From: Paraliobacillus quinghaiensis
GTDB lineage: Bacteria; Bacillota; Bacilli; Bacillales; Amphibacillaceae
Assembly (NCBI RefSeq): GCF_003426025.1
Contig: NZ_QJSH01000012.1
Coordinates: 31,439 to 95,438, forward strand
Direction of reading: 5' to 3'
DNA length: 64,000 nucleotides
Part shown: one piece after another, positions 54,118 to 63,224 of the stretch
Layout of the letters: each line of letters opens with the position of its first letter
Numbering within the stretch: position 1 is the first letter of the stretch
Notes under the pieces: generated by a model
The model's input: only the letters and a program-made list of their open reading frames with translations
Database searches by the model: none
Told to the model about the DNA's origin: nothing
Position numbers and translations under genes: made by a program

Positions 54118-54987
54118 ATGAACAAAAGGCTAGAAGAAATAGTAGTTGAGAATAGTGATGTAATCATTAAGCATTGGTTAGAACAAGTCTCAGAGAAACG
54201 TAAATCTGATTATACTTCTGCAATATCTGATGAATTATTTCGCAGTACTAATAGAGAATTTATCAATTTAATTTTTTCAAGTGTAGATAAACAAGGCTTC
54301 ACAACCGAACTTGATGATTTTTCAGAACGTTTAATTAACTTGGGGTGGCCATTAAGTTACCTGACAGACGGTTTACAAACATTCCGCCGCGTTACAATCG
54401 ATTTTATTCTTAGTCAATCAGAAAAAATAGATTCAGATCGATTTTCTGATGTATTGGATATGGTCGATAAATGGATTGATCCAATAATTAATCGATTAGT
54501 AAATGAGTACTCTGGAAGTTGGGAACATACTGTGTCATTGCAGCGTGTGGCTTTACAAGAGTTATCGGCACCACTTATACCAGTTATGAAAAATATTACG
54601 ATTATGCCGTTAATAGGTACGATTGATACTGAACGTGCTAAGTTAATTATGGAAAACTTGTTAGATGGTGTTATTAAACATAATTCAGAAGTCGTTTTAA
54701 TTGACATAACTGGTGTTCCTGTTGTAGATACCATGGTTGCTCACCATATTATTCAAGCGTCAGAAGCTGTACGCCTGATCGGCTCTACTTGTATTTTAGT
54801 TGGAATAAGACCGGAAATAGCACAAACAATTGTGAATTTAGGAATTGATTTAGGTAAATTTCCAACAAAAAGCTCGCTTAGAAAAGGGTTTGAAACAGCG
54901 TTAGAATTAACGGATCGAAAAATTGTTCATTCAAAAGAGAAAGATCAAACTATAGAGAACTTATTAGATTCTTTAGATAAGGGGTGA
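54118..54987 (+). CDS. rsbRA: RsbRA stressosome scaffold protein
   Basis: A 289-residue component of the stressosome. The N-terminal half (about 1-150) is the globin-like sensor fold, and the C-terminal half is a STAS domain ([46 protein letters not shown]), with phosphorylatable threonine in VVDT (Thr205). ATG 54118 is chosen, following GGAAGGGAAG; the in-frame ATG at 54088 precedes that site. It begins the sigma-B operon. Only one RsbR paralogue appears in this window. Confidence 0.93.
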   Translation: MNKRLEEIVVENSDVIIKHWLEQVSEKRKSDYTSAISDELFRSTNREFINLIFSSVDKQGFTTELDDFSERLINLGWPLSYLTDGLQTFRRVTIDFILSQSEKIDSDRFSDVLDMVDKWIDPIINRLVNEYSGSWEHTVSLQRVALQELSAPLIPVMKNITIMPLIGTIDTERAKLIMENLLDGVIKHNSEVVLIDITGVPVVDTMVAHHIIQASEAVRLIGSTCILVGIRPEIAQTIVNLGIDLGKFPTKSSLRKGFETALELTDRKIVHSKEKDQTIENLLDSLDKG

Positions 54988-54992
54988 GCGCA

Positions 54993-55349
54993 TTGAGAAT
55001 ACCAATTTTAAAGCTTCAAAATTATTTATTGATCTCCATTCAAATTGATTTGGATGATCAAACAGCAATTCAATTTCAAGAAGATTTATTAAATAAAATC
55101 CATAAAAGCGGAGCTACAGGTGTCGTGATTGATTTGACATCAGTAGACATCGTTGATTCTTTTATTGCAAAGGTATTAGGTGATGTGGTTACAATGTCTG
55201 ATTTAATGGGGGCAAAAGTTGTATTAACTGGTATTCAGCCGGCAGTTGCTATGACATTGATTGATCTAGGTATTCATCTTCAGGATGTACAAACTGCTTT
55301 GGACTTAGAGCAAGGGTTAATAAAACTTCGCCAGGAACTGGAGGACTGA
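54993..55349 (+). CDS. rsbS: RsbS stressosome antagonist
   Basis: A 118-residue STAS protein that holds RsbT in the stressosome. The phosphorylation site is Ser56 in [10 protein letters not shown], and [22 protein letters not shown] is nearly invariant in the family. TTG 54993 gives [10 protein letters not shown], matching the start of B. subtilis RsbS; AAGGGG lies 8 bases upstream. GTG 54984 would overlap rsbRA and stand on the site. Confidence 0.93.
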   Translation: MRIPILKLQNYLLISIQIDLDDQTAIQFQEDLLNKIHKSGATGVVIDLTSVDIVDSFIAKVLGDVVTMSDLMGAKVVLTGIQPAVAMTLIDLGIHLQDVQTALDLEQGLIKLRQELED

Positions 55350-55352
55350 TTA

Positions 55353-55754
55353 ATGGACTTCAAACCCTGCGTTAATATACGAAAAGAATGGGATATTGTG
55401 GGAGCCAGGCAACTAGGTCGAGAAAAGGCAAAAGAAATAGGTTTTGGTACAGTCGATCAAGCACGTATAGCAACCGCTATTTCAGAGCTTGCACGGAACA
55501 TTTATCTCTATGCAGGAACTGGTAAGATATGTTTTGAAATTGTCGATGACTTCGAACATAAAGGGCTGCAAATAATTGCTGTTGATGAAGGTCCAGGTAT
55601 TCGTGACATTAGTCAAGTGATGGAAGATGGTTATACAACCTCTGGAGGATTAGGTGCAGGACTTCCTGGTGTGAAGCGTCTGATGGATCATTTCGATATT
55701 ATATCAGAAGTGGGTGAAGGTACTGAAATCCGTGCTTCGAAATGGGTGCGGTAG
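55353..55754 (+). CDS. rsbT: RsbT switch kinase
   Basis: A 133-residue GHKL-type serine kinase. It phosphorylates RsbRA and RsbS, then is released to activate RsbU. N-box SELARNIYLYAG, G1-box VDEGPGI and G2-box GGLGAGLPGVKRL are present. It lies three bases after rsbS, with CTGGAGG before the ATG. The length matches the family. Confidence 0.95.
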   Translation: MDFKPCVNIRKEWDIVGARQLGREKAKEIGFGTVDQARIATAISELARNIYLYAGTGKICFEIVDDFEHKGLQIIAVDEGPGIRDISQVMEDGYTTSGGLGAGLPGVKRLMDHFDIISEVGEGTEIRASKWVR

Positions 55755-55775
55755 AGTTAGCTAGGAGGTGCTTAT

Positions 55776-56789
55776 TTGGAAAATACAAAGCTTGATTTAG
55801 ATAATTATCGTAGTTTGTTAAAAGAATATTTACTTACAAAAAATGAGACAGCACTTTATCAAGCAGAACAGTTTAGCAAATTATCAATGCAACATAATAT
55901 ATCGCCGGAAGAGATTATCCATGTCCATATCGAGGCACTAAAAGAGTTGTATCCAGACTTAACGCAAGAAGTTAACGACTCGCTGAACTTTTTATTAGAG
56001 GCAATGATTTCTTATGGTTTGGCCTATCAAGAGTTTCAAACACTTCGTGAAAAGCAGTCAGAGTTACAATCTGAAATATCAGTTGCTGCTAGTATGCAAC
56101 AAACCTTATTATCTACTGTAAAGCCAGAAATAAAAGGATTAGATATTGGAGCTATTAGTGTACCGGCAAACCAAATGAGTGGGGATTATTACCATTTCGT
56201 AACTGATAAAGAGGATGATACACTTGGTATAGCGATAGCGGATGTTATTGGAAAAGGGATCCCTGCTGCATTAGCCATGTCGATGATTAAGTATTCAATG
56301 GATAGTTTTCCTGAAAATCAACGGAATCCTAGTGCTATTTTAGAAAATTTAAACCGAGTTGTTGAACGAAATGTAGATCCTAGTATGTTTATTACGATGT
56401 TTTATGGTCTGTATAACCCAGGGAACGAAACATTCTCATATGCTTCTGCTGGTCATGAGCCGGGATTCTATTATCATGGCGATCAGGATGAATTTGAAGA
56501 AATTGAAGCTAGAGGTTTGGTGTTAGGTGCAACGGATCAAGCGACATATCGACAATTTGAAAGAAAGATTAAAAAGAATGATTGTATTATCTTATTAACA
56601 GATGGTGTAACGGAATGTCGTATTGGAGATCGATTTATTGAACGAGACGAAATATTACAAGTGATCAAAAAGTATATTCAATTACCAGCGCAAGAAGCTG
56701 TGGAACAAGTGTATAAGCATTTTGAACGGTTACAAGAATTTCAGTTTAGAGATGACTTTACATTGATTATCATACGTAAAGAAGTTTAA
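55776..56789 (+). CDS. rsbU: RsbU phosphatase (PP2C-type)
   Basis: A 337-residue phosphatase that dephosphorylates RsbV-P when activated by RsbT. The N-terminal 85 residues are the RsbT-binding helical domain. The PPM phosphatase domain (about 110-337) has the metal-binding aspartates in SGDYYHF and IADVIGKGIPAALAM, and DGVTE plus DDFTLIIIR at the end. The start is TTG 55776, after AGGAGG. The sigma-B-type promoter for rsbV overlaps its stop codon. Confidence 0.95.
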   Translation: MENTKLDLDNYRSLLKEYLLTKNETALYQAEQFSKLSMQHNISPEEIIHVHIEALKELYPDLTQEVNDSLNFLLEAMISYGLAYQEFQTLREKQSELQSEISVAASMQQTLLSTVKPEIKGLDIGAISVPANQMSGDYYHFVTDKEDDTLGIAIADVIGKGIPAALAMSMIKYSMDSFPENQRNPSAILENLNRVVERNVDPSMFITMFYGLYNPGNETFSYASAGHEPGFYYHGDQDEFEEIEARGLVLGATDQATYRQFERKIKKNDCIILLTDGVTECRIGDRFIERDEILQVIKKYIQLPAQEAVEQVYKHFERLQEFQFRDDFTLIIIRKEV

Positions 56790-56809
56790 GTAGTTTATTA
56801 AGAGGGTAA
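56784..56809 (+). promoter_or_regulatory. Autoregulatory sigma-B promoter before rsbV
   Basis: GTTTAA (56784-56789, overlapping the rsbU stop), 14-base spacer, GGGTAA (56804-56809). This matches the sigma-B consensus GTTTAA-N12-15-GGGTAT and stands exactly where the internal operon promoter lies in B. subtilis. Confidence 0.88.
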
Positions 56810-56843
56810 AGAATTGAGATATTATTTATATGGAGGTTAACCT

Positions 56844-57179
56844 ATGAATATCAACTTGGATGTTGAAGTGGTTGAAGAAGACCAAACTATAACCTTAACG
56901 TTAAGGGGTGAGATTGATGCTTACACTGCGCCAAAGCTAAAGGATGCGTTATTACCTTTAACGAAAAAGCCTGGAGCTGAGGTTATTGTTGATTTAGAGC
57001 AAATAAATTATATGGATAGTACAGGCTTAGGTGTCTTTATAAGTGCGTTAAAATCAACAAAGGAATATGATAGTGAATTAAAATTAATTCAATTACAAGA
57101 TAGAGTACGTCGTCTATTTGAGATAACTAGTTTAGATAGCATCATAACAATTGAATCAACAGTTCGGGGTGGTAACTGA
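56844..57179 (+). CDS. rsbV: RsbV anti-anti-sigma factor
   Basis: A 111-residue STAS protein that binds RsbW and frees sigma B. The phosphorylated serine is Ser59 in YMDSTGLGVFISALKS. LRGEIDAYTAPKLKDALLPL is typical. TGGAGG precedes the ATG. The stop overlaps the rsbW start by one base. First gene behind the sigma-B promoter at 56784. Confidence 0.96.
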   Translation: MNINLDVEVVEEDQTITLTLRGEIDAYTAPKLKDALLPLTKKPGAEVIVDLEQINYMDSTGLGVFISALKSTKEYDSELKLIQLQDRVRRLFEITSLDSIITIESTVRGGN

Positions 57180-57655
57180 TGGAAAATTTTGATTTTGTTG
57201 AAATGAAGGTGCCGGCAAAACCTGAATATGTAGGTGTTGTTCGATTAAGTATTTCCGGAATTGCAAATAGGATGGGATTTTCATATGAAGAGATTGAAGA
57301 TTTGAAAGTGGCAATCTCTGAAGCTATGACTAATGCAACAACACATGCTTATAAAAAGAGTGAAGAAGGAGATGTGACGGTAGGTTTTGGTATATATGAG
57401 AACCGTCTAGAAGTTATGGTTGCTGATCATGGAGGTAGCTTTAACTTATCAAATGTAAAAGAAGGGATTGGTCCTTATCACCAATCTGAATCAATTGAAA
57501 ACCTTCGTGAAGGTGGTTTTGGTTTATTTCTAATTGAAGCATTAATGGATAAGGTTGAAATTAAAAATGATTATGGTGTGATTGTCTTGATGACAAAATA
57601 TCTCTATGCAAATGAGGTGGGGCTAGATGACGACCAGATCTCAACCACACAATAA
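57179..57655 (+). CDS. rsbW: RsbW anti-sigma factor and serine kinase
   Basis: A 158-residue GHKL kinase that binds sigma B or phosphorylates RsbV. N-box AISEAMTNATTHAYKK, G1-box VADHGGSF, and the G2 region EGGFGLFLIEALMD are seen. It overlaps sigB by 29 bases, ensuring matched synthesis of sigma factor and inhibitor. Confidence 0.96.
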   Translation: MENFDFVEMKVPAKPEYVGVVRLSISGIANRMGFSYEEIEDLKVAISEAMTNATTHAYKKSEEGDVTVGFGIYENRLEVMVADHGGSFNLSNVKEGIGPYHQSESIENLREGGFGLFLIEALMDKVEIKNDYGVIVLMTKYLYANEVGLDDDQISTTQ

Positions 57656-58418
57656 GCGTGGGGATGAGGTTTACCAGTGGATAAAGCATCTGCAAGAAAA
57701 CCCAAAAGACGAAGAAATCCAAGAAAAAATCGTCTTAGCATATCAAGATCTGGTGCATTCTATCGCGCGGAAATATGCCAAGAACAGCATGATCCATGAA
57801 GATCTGGTACAGGTAGGGATGCTTGGATTATTAGCTGCAATTAGAAGGTATGATCCAACATTAGGTAAATCATTTGAATCGTTTGCTGTCCCCACGATTA
57901 TTGGTGAAATTAAACGATTCATTCGAGATAAAACATGGAGTGTACATGTTCCTCGTCGAATAAAAGAATTAGGACCAAAGATAAAAAAGGCAACAGAAGA
58001 GCTGACAACTGAAAACCAACGTTCGCCTTCTGTAAGTGAAATTGCTTCTTATTTAGAGGTGTCGGATGAAGAAGTATTGGAAACAATGGAGATGGGTCAA
58101 AGTTATAAAGCTCTCTCGGTTGATAAGAAGATTGAAGCGGATTCAGATGGAAGTACTGTTTCTATATTAGATTTGATCGGAAATAGTGATGATGGCTTTG
58201 AAAATACAGAGCACAGATTGCTACTTGAAAAAGTGTTACCCCTTCTAACAGAACGGGAACAACAGATTCTGCAATTTACGTATTTTGAAAACAAAAGTCA
58301 AAAAGAAACCGGAGAACTTCTTGATATATCGCAGATGCACGTATCGCGAATTCAGAGGCGGGCACTTAGGAAATTACGAGAAGCGCTTCCGGAAAGTGAT
58401 ACAGGAGTTTATAACTAG
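57627..58418 (+). CDS. sigB: General stress RNA polymerase sigma factor SigB
   Basis: A 263-residue sigma-70 group-3 factor. Region 2: YAKNSMIHEDLVQVGMLGLLAAIRRYDPTLGKSFESFAVPTIIGEIKRFIRDKTWSVHVPRR. Region 3: STNQRSPSVSEIASYLEV-type. Region 4: LTEREQQILQFTYFENKSQKETGELLDISQMHVSRIQRRALRKLREAL. GGTGGGG precedes the ATG. It directs the general stress regulon, likely including the promoters at 36791 and 42598. Confidence 0.96.
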   Translation: MTTRSQPHNKRGDEVYQWIKHLQENPKDEEIQEKIVLAYQDLVHSIARKYAKNSMIHEDLVQVGMLGLLAAIRRYDPTLGKSFESFAVPTIIGEIKRFIRDKTWSVHVPRRIKELGPKIKKATEELTTENQRSPSVSEIASYLEVSDEEVLETMEMGQSYKALSVDKKIEADSDGSTVSILDLIGNSDDGFENTEHRLLLEKVLPLLTEREQQILQFTYFENKSQKETGELLDISQMHVSRIQRRALRKLREALPESDTGVYN

Positions 58419-59014
58419 TGAATAAAAATAAATCAATACAGACCTCTGTTTTTCAAAAACCAAAAGTCGGTAATTATTACTGTGGAGATAGTTATTTTTA
58501 TAAAGAAACAGAAGATGCATTTATTTGTGCGTTAGCAGATGGTTTGGGGAGTGGAGAACATGCGAAAGAATCTTCTCAAGCTGTTATGGATATTATTGAA
58601 TTAAATGTTGATGCTTCTGTAGAACAGATCATTAAATTATGTAATAAAGGTTTAGTTGGTAAACGTGGTGTTGTGATAGGTGTACTTAAAATTGATTTGC
58701 GAGAAAAAACCTATACCTTTTCGTCTATTGGTAATATAGGTTTGATGACTGTAACTTCTGATTCTAACAAGAAAAGAAACATACCCAACTCAGGGTATTT
58801 GGGTAGTTCTCCAAAAAAATTGAAAGTGTTACGAGATAAGTTATCAGAAGACATGATATTTTTAATGTTTTCAGATGGAGTGAATTCAAAAGATTTGTCT
58901 TATAACTTCTTCTTAGGAAAAGATGTTTTTGAAATAACTGATTTGTTTTCTCGGTATGTAGAACCAAATCAACATGATGATACAACACTTATTGCCATGA
59001 AATATACTGAATGA
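58418..59014 (+). CDS. rsbX: RsbX phosphatase
   Basis: A 198-residue PP2C-type phosphatase that resets RsbS and RsbRA after stress. The metal-site residues sit in NYYCGDSYF, ALADGLGSGEHA and FSDGVNSKDL, and QHDDTTLIAMKY near the end. The start is GTG 58418, sharing one base with the sigB stop, preceded by CAGGAG. A strong terminator follows, so it closes the eight-gene module. Confidence 0.93.
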   Translation: MNKNKSIQTSVFQKPKVGNYYCGDSYFYKETEDAFICALADGLGSGEHAKESSQAVMDIIELNVDASVEQIIKLCNKGLVGKRGVVIGVLKIDLREKTYTFSSIGNIGLMTVTSDSNKKRNIPNSGYLGSSPKKLKVLRDKLSEDMIFLMFSDGVNSKDLSYNFFLGKDVFEITDLFSRYVEPNQHDDTTLIAMKYTE

Positions 59015-59050
59015 GAAGCTCTTATCACTAATCGATGAGAGCTTCTTTTT
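59013..59050 (+). terminator. Terminator of the sigma-B operon
   Basis: Stem GAAGCTCTTATC/GATGAGAGCTTC with one wobble, 7-base loop, then T5. The arm begins at the rsbX stop. Confidence 0.9.
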
Positions 59051-59140
59051 GTTGTTAAGACAATGTTATTAGTGAAGATAATAGAAAAATGTGCAATAAG
59101 AATCTAATTCGCTAAGTCAACAATTAGTAACGGAGGTTAC

Positions 59141-59276
59141 CGCTCCTTAAATAAAATTGGTTCCCTTTCCGCAGTCCCACAAGTCGAAGATCCACTTGGT
59201 AAAGTGTTTTTCTTTACCAACGAAAGCTTTAGACTGAGCCCACGGAAAGCGAGTCCATCTCACTGATGGAGCGGGT
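59141..59276. repeat. Rearranged CTTTCCGC-type repeat element before tex
   Basis: Begins CGCTCCTTAAATAAAATTGG, then TTCCCTTTCCGCAG as in the left arm at 34793. It then switches to a CCACTTGG-type segment with a central stem TTGGTAAAG/CTTTACCAA (59196-59204 with 59212-59220), followed by GAGCCCACGGAAAGCGAGTCCATC and GATGGAGCGGG. The second half is the inverse of the left arm of the unit at 51477. The 400-base spacer contains no gene. Confidence 0.75.
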
Positions 59277-59419
59277 ATGGAATTCATATCTTTATTTACG
59301 ACGCATGATGTATCTATACGACTTTCTAAAAGAAATGACAGTTTATAAAAGTTTTGTCTCTATTATGCAAAAACTGTGGAATTTGATACTATATAGAAGA
59401 ACAGATAGGAGGAAATAGT

Positions 59420-61594
59420 GTGGCAGAATCAGCAGTACAAAGTAAAGAACTTGTTGAATGGGTTGTGAAAGAAACAAATATTAAAAGCTCATCAATTAAT
59501 GAAGTGATCTCATTATTGGAGAAGGGCAACACCGTACCTTTTATTGCACGTTACCGAAAAGAACAAACAGGAGCTTTGGATGAAGTTCAGATAAAAACAA
59601 TTCAAGATAAGTGGGAATATGCAAATCATCTGGCAGAAAGAAAACAAGAAGTTATACGTCTGATTGATGAACAAGGGAAATTAACAGAATCGCTAAAAAA
59701 AGATATTACTGAAGCAACACAATTACAACGAGTTGAAGATCTTTATCGACCATATAAACAAAAAAGAAGGACTAGAGCAACCGTAGCAAAGGAGAAGGGT
59801 CTAGAACCTTTAGCGGAAGAAATTTGGCAACAAAAAAAGATAGCTATCAGGCAACAAGCGGAAGCCTATCTTTCTGAAGAACAAGAACTCCATTCCATTG
59901 AAGATGTTTTAGCGGGTGTAAATGACATTATTGCGGAGTGGATCTCTGATGAGGCAGCATACCGAGAATACATAAGAGACAAAACGTATAAACAAGGAAA
60001 GATACAGTCAGAAGAAAAGAAAAAAGCGGATGACGAAAAAGGTGTCTTTGAAATGTATTATGATTACGAAGAGCCGATTCGCTCAATTGTTTCACACCGT
60101 ATCTTGGCATTGAATCGTGGCGAAAAAGAAGGAATTATTAAGGTTTCAATTCTTCCGCCTGTTGACGCGATAGAAGGGTACCTTAAAAGAAAAGTAATAA
60201 AAGCACACGCAACAGAAGAAGTGCGTGAATTTATTACTGAAGCGATAGTGGATAGTTACAAACGTTTAATCCAACCTTCAATTGAACGCGAAGTGCGTAA
60301 CTTATTATCAGAAACAGCAGAAGAACAAGCGATTGATATTTTTTCTATGAACTTAAAAAATCTATTACTTCAGCCACCTTTAAAAGGTAAGATGATTTTA
60401 GGTGTGGACCCTGCCTTTCGTACAGGTTGTAAGCTAGTAGTGGTAGACGAAACGGGAAAAGTACATGCTATCAACGTTATGTACCCAACTGCCCCAAAAC
60501 ATGATGTTGCTGGAGCGGAGAAGATGGTGTTAGGTTATTTAAAACAGTTTCCAGTCGAATTAATTGCTATTGGAAATGGAACAGCATCAAGGGAAACAGA
60601 ACAATTCATTGCTGACTTAATAAGTAAACATGACCTTTCCGTTGCATATATGATTGTAAATGAAGCGGGTGCAAGTGTTTACTCGGCATCTAAGTTAGCA
60701 CGAGAAGAATTTCCAGATTTGCAAGTAGAAGAAAGAAGTGCTGTATCAATAGCGAGAAGGGTACAGGATCCATTAGCAGAATTAGTAAAAATTGATCCGA
60801 AATCAATCGGTGTTGGGCAATATCAGCATGATGTTAGTCAAAAACGCTTGAATGAATCATTGAAGTTTGTTGTGGAGACAGCAGTAAACCAAGTAGGGGT
60901 GAACGTAAATACTGCCTCTACATCTTTACTGCAATATGTATCTGGGCTAAGTAAGACGGTAGCAAACAATGTGATTAAAGAAAGAGAAGAACTAGGGAAG
61001 TTTACAGAACGGAAGCAATTGAAGAAAATTCCGCGTTTAGGTAGTAAAACGTATGAACAAAGTATCGGTTTCTTGAGAATTGTTGATGGAAAAGAGCCGC
61101 TTGACCGTACACCAATTCACCCTGAAAGCTACGCAGATGCAAAGTCTTTATTAAAAATGATTGGTTGTACAACAGCTGATTTAGGGACTGAAAAGTTGAA
61201 AAAACAATTAAACGAACTTGATATTGAGGTTGTTACAGAAAAATTAGAAGTAGGGAAATTGACACTCGAAGACATCATTAAGGCGTTAGGAAGTCCAGAA
61301 CGAGATCCGCGTGATGATTTGGCAAAACCGCTATTAAAGAAAAATGTTTTGTCAATGGAAGATCTACAACCTGGGTTAGAATTGCAAGGGACAGTTCGTA
61401 ATGTCGTAGACTTTGGTGTATTTGTAGATATTGGTGTGAAACAAGATGGACTAGTTCATATATCAAAAATGTCGAAAAACTTTGTGAAACACCCAATGGA
61501 TATTGCTGCAGTAGGAGATGTTGTTACCGTTTGGGTAGATAAGGTGGATGAACAGAAGCAACGCATTGCTTTAACAATGGTTAAAGAGGGTTAG
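59420..61594 (+). CDS. tex: Tex family RNA-binding protein (YdcI)
   Basis: A 724-residue protein. The Tex N-terminal helical region comes first. A YqgF/RNase H-like domain follows (MILGVDPAFRTGCKLVVVDETGKV, residues about 325-450), then helix-hairpin-helix motifs (TASTSLLQYVSGLSKTVANNVIKERE) and a C-terminal S1 domain (LQGTVRNVVDFGVFVDIGVKQDGLVHISKM). It is thought to act in transcription and RNA metabolism. GTG 59420 follows AGGAGG. Confidence 0.95.
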   Translation: MAESAVQSKELVEWVVKETNIKSSSINEVISLLEKGNTVPFIARYRKEQTGALDEVQIKTIQDKWEYANHLAERKQEVIRLIDEQGKLTESLKKDITEATQLQRVEDLYRPYKQKRRTRATVAKEKGLEPLAEEIWQQKKIAIRQQAEAYLSEEQELHSIEDVLAGVNDIIAEWISDEAAYREYIRDKTYKQGKIQSEEKKKADDEKGVFEMYYDYEEPIRSIVSHRILALNRGEKEGIIKVSILPPVDAIEGYLKRKVIKAHATEEVREFITEAIVDSYKRLIQPSIEREVRNLLSETAEEQAIDIFSMNLKNLLLQPPLKGKMILGVDPAFRTGCKLVVVDETGKVHAINVMYPTAPKHDVAGAEKMVLGYLKQFPVELIAIGNGTASRETEQFIADLISKHDLSVAYMIVNEAGASVYSASKLAREEFPDLQVEERSAVSIARRVQDPLAELVKIDPKSIGVGQYQHDVSQKRLNESLKFVVETAVNQVGVNVNTASTSLLQYVSGLSKTVANNVIKEREELGKFTERKQLKKIPRLGSKTYEQSIGFLRIVDGKEPLDRTPIHPESYADAKSLLKMIGCTTADLGTEKLKKQLNELDIEVVTEKLEVGKLTLEDIIKALGSPERDPRDDLAKPLLKKNVLSMEDLQPGLELQGTVRNVVDFGVFVDIGVKQDGLVHISKMSKNFVKHPMDIAAVGDVVTVWVDKVDEQKQRIALTMVKEG

Positions 61595-61598
61595 AAAA

Positions 61599-61636
61599 GA
61601 TAAAAGGGATATCGAATTAATTCGATATCCTTTTAT
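61599..61636. terminator. Bidirectional terminator between tex and cmpA
   Basis: Stem GGGATATCGAAT/ATTCGATATCC flanked by AAAA and TTTT on the two sides. It overlaps the last codons of cmpA on the minus strand. Confidence 0.85.
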
Positions 61637-61733
61637 CTAAATAGAAAAACCAGCACTGATTTAATATTTTAATTTGTTGTATGTTTTTTTCTTGGAAGGC
61701 ATTTGTCATTTGTGTTTTGAGCCAATTAGGCAT
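61617..61733 (-). CDS. cmpA: Cortex morphogenetic protein CmpA
   Basis: A 38-residue peptide, MPNWLKTQMTNAFQEKN through NQCWFFYLDKRISN. The opening MPxWLxxQMxxAF and the NQCW(F/Y)(F/Y)Y core match B. subtilis CmpA (37 residues), which restrains cortex assembly with SpoIVA and ClpX. AAGGAGG lies 7 bases before the ATG. It is convergent with tex, and the two share the terminator at 61599. It is too small for ordinary length cut-offs. Confidence 0.88.
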   Translation of the reverse strand: MPNWLKTQMTNAFQEKNIQQIKILNQCWFFYLDKRISN

Positions 61734-61818
61734 AACAATTCCTCCTTAATATATATGTGTGGTGGTATAGCGTATGTTTTGTTAGGGTGAAATGTGAAAG
61801 ATAGGGAGTGTGATACAA

Positions 61819-62265
61819 ATGGAACAATACGAATTAGAACAACTAGTAAATACCTTATCACTTAAGTTTTTTGATAAACCATATGTAGATGCGGTTTCTT
61901 TTAATAAACGGCTTCGTACAACGGGAGGGAGATATCTGCCTGTTGATAGAAAGATTGAATTAAATCCAAAGTATTTACAAGAGTTAGATATAGAAGAGTT
62001 TTATGGGATTATTAAACATGAGTTATGTCATTATCATTTACATATAGAAGGAAAAGGTTATAACCATGGTGATCCAGAATTTAAAAAAATACTAAAACAG
62101 ACTGGTTCCCCTCGGCATTGTAAGCCACTACCCACAATGATTAATAAGCCATTACATATGTACAAATGTACTTCTTGTGGACAGAAGTATCCTAGAAAGC
62201 GAAGAATAAATCTGAATAAATATCGTTGTGGTAAATGTGCTGGAAAATTAAAAGAGTTACAATAA
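61819..62265 (+). CDS. ydcK: SprT-like zinc metalloprotease-fold protein (YdcK)
   Basis: A 148-residue SprT-like protein. The zinc-binding HExxH is HELCHYHLH (about residues 77-85), and a C-terminal zinc ribbon, CTSCGQKYPRKRR then CGKCAGKL, is present. SprT-like proteins are related to the Spartan DNA-protein crosslink proteases, but bacterial functions remain unclear. ATG 61819 is used, 10 bases after GGGAGTG; GTG 61810 is too near. The tex-cmpA-ydcK order is as in B. subtilis. Confidence 0.92.
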   Translation: MEQYELEQLVNTLSLKFFDKPYVDAVSFNKRLRTTGGRYLPVDRKIELNPKYLQELDIEEFYGIIKHELCHYHLHIEGKGYNHGDPEFKKILKQTGSPRHCKPLPTMINKPLHMYKCTSCGQKYPRKRRINLNKYRCGKCAGKLKELQ

Positions 62266-62577
62266 CATTGTGCATTATAGTATTATAAGTGTGCTCTAGG
62301 TAATAGTTTAAATGAGGTAAAGTGCAACTTTTTAATCTATCTTGTTTTCTTTTCAAAAAAATATTGACGAACTATAAGAATTCATGTTAAATTATATAAG
62401 CATTTGAAAAGCGAATTATTTTTTAGATAGACTTGACCTGTGCAATAGTTTATTAGTAAAATGTAATTGTTGTGTTCATGTTACTTTAATGTTTCTGACA
62501 CAAAAAAATATTTTAAAAACTGTTGACACTAATAAATATATATAGTATTATATTTAAGGTCGCTAATAAGTGATTAT
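62266..62577. other. 312-base spacer before the tRNA cluster
   Basis: AT-rich, no gene. It holds the tRNA promoter TTGACA (62523-62528), N17, TATTAT (62546-62551). Confidence 0.6.
62523..62551 (+). promoter_or_regulatory. Promoter of the first tRNA cluster
   Basis: TTGACA, 17-base spacer, TATTAT, about 27 bases before the first tRNA. Confidence 0.78.
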
Positions 62578-62652
62578 TCCACAGTAGCTCAGTGGTAGAG
62601 CTATCGGCTGTTAACCGATCGGTCGTAGGTTCGAATCCTACCTGTGGAGCCA
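62578..62652 (+). tRNA. tRNA-Asn(GTT)
   Basis: Anticodon GTT in CTGTTAACC. Acceptor stem TCCACAG/CTGTGGA, discriminator G, encoded CCA. T-arm GGTTCGAATCC. Confidence 0.97.
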
Positions 62653-62654
62653 TT

Positions 62655-62745
62655 GGAGAAGTACCCAAGTGGCTGAAGGGGCGCCCCTGCTAAGGGTGTA
62701 GGTCGTGTAAGCGGCGCGAGGGTTCAAATCCCTCCTTCTCCGCCA
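62655..62745 (+). tRNA. tRNA-Ser(GCT)
   Basis: Anticodon GCT in CCTGCTAAGG. Long variable arm, as required for serine tRNAs. Acceptor GGAGAAG/CTTCTCC and encoded CCA. Confidence 0.97.
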
Positions 62746-62761
62746 TTTAACATTTTTGTAT

Positions 62762-62833
62762 GGCCCGTTGGTCAAGCGGTTAAGACACCGCCCTTTCACG
62801 GCGGTAACACGGGTTCGAATCCCGTACGGGTCA
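62762..62833 (+). tRNA. tRNA-Glu(TTC), CCA not encoded
   Basis: Anticodon TTC in CCTTTCACGG. Acceptor GGCCCGT/ACGGGTC, discriminator A, followed by CTT rather than CCA, so the tail must be added enzymatically. Confidence 0.96.
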
Positions 62834-62854
62834 CTTTTATTTTACAAATTAATA

Positions 62855-62931
62855 GGTCCGGTAGTTCAGTTGGTTAGAATGCCTGCCTGTCACGCAGGAG
62901 GTCGCGGGTTCGAGTCCCGTCCGGACCGCCA
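62855..62931 (+). tRNA. tRNA-Asp(GTC)
   Basis: Anticodon GTC in CTGTCACGC. Acceptor GGTCCGG/CCGGACC and encoded CCA. Confidence 0.97.
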
Positions 62932-62936
62932 TTTTT

Positions 62937-63011
62937 TGGGCTATAGCCAAGCGGTAAGGCAACGGTTTTTGGTATCGTCATGCGCTGGTTCGAATCCAGC
63001 TAGCCCAGCCA
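62937..63011 (+). tRNA. tRNA-Gln(TTG)
   Basis: Anticodon TTG in TTTTGGTAT. Acceptor TGGGCTA/TAGCCCA and encoded CCA. Confidence 0.96.
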
Positions 63012-63047
63012 TTTTAGTAAAGTACATTTATATATGTTGTTACTATT

Positions 63048-63084
63048 AAAACCTTTGAAACGTAATTGTTTTCGAAGGGTTTTC
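63048..63084 (+). terminator. Terminator-like hairpin in the tRNA cluster
   Basis: AAAACCTTTGAAA pairs with TTTCGAAGGGTTTT. It probably ends the first tRNA transcript; a 210-base spacer without a gene follows to the next tRNA. Confidence 0.65.
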
Positions 63085-63224
63085 TATTGATAGGAGAAAC
63101 AGTATTTTAAATGTTATCGCCATGATCTATGTTGACCAAACGTTTGAAACCTGGGAGTTTTTGATAAGGTTCTAGGTGGGAAGACATATCAAACATTTTC
63201 ATCTAATGTGATCTAATAAATCAT

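Noticed and set aside
62756..63049. 97-codon plus-strand open frame
   Set aside because: It runs through tRNA-Glu, tRNA-Asp and tRNA-Gln genes; not coding.
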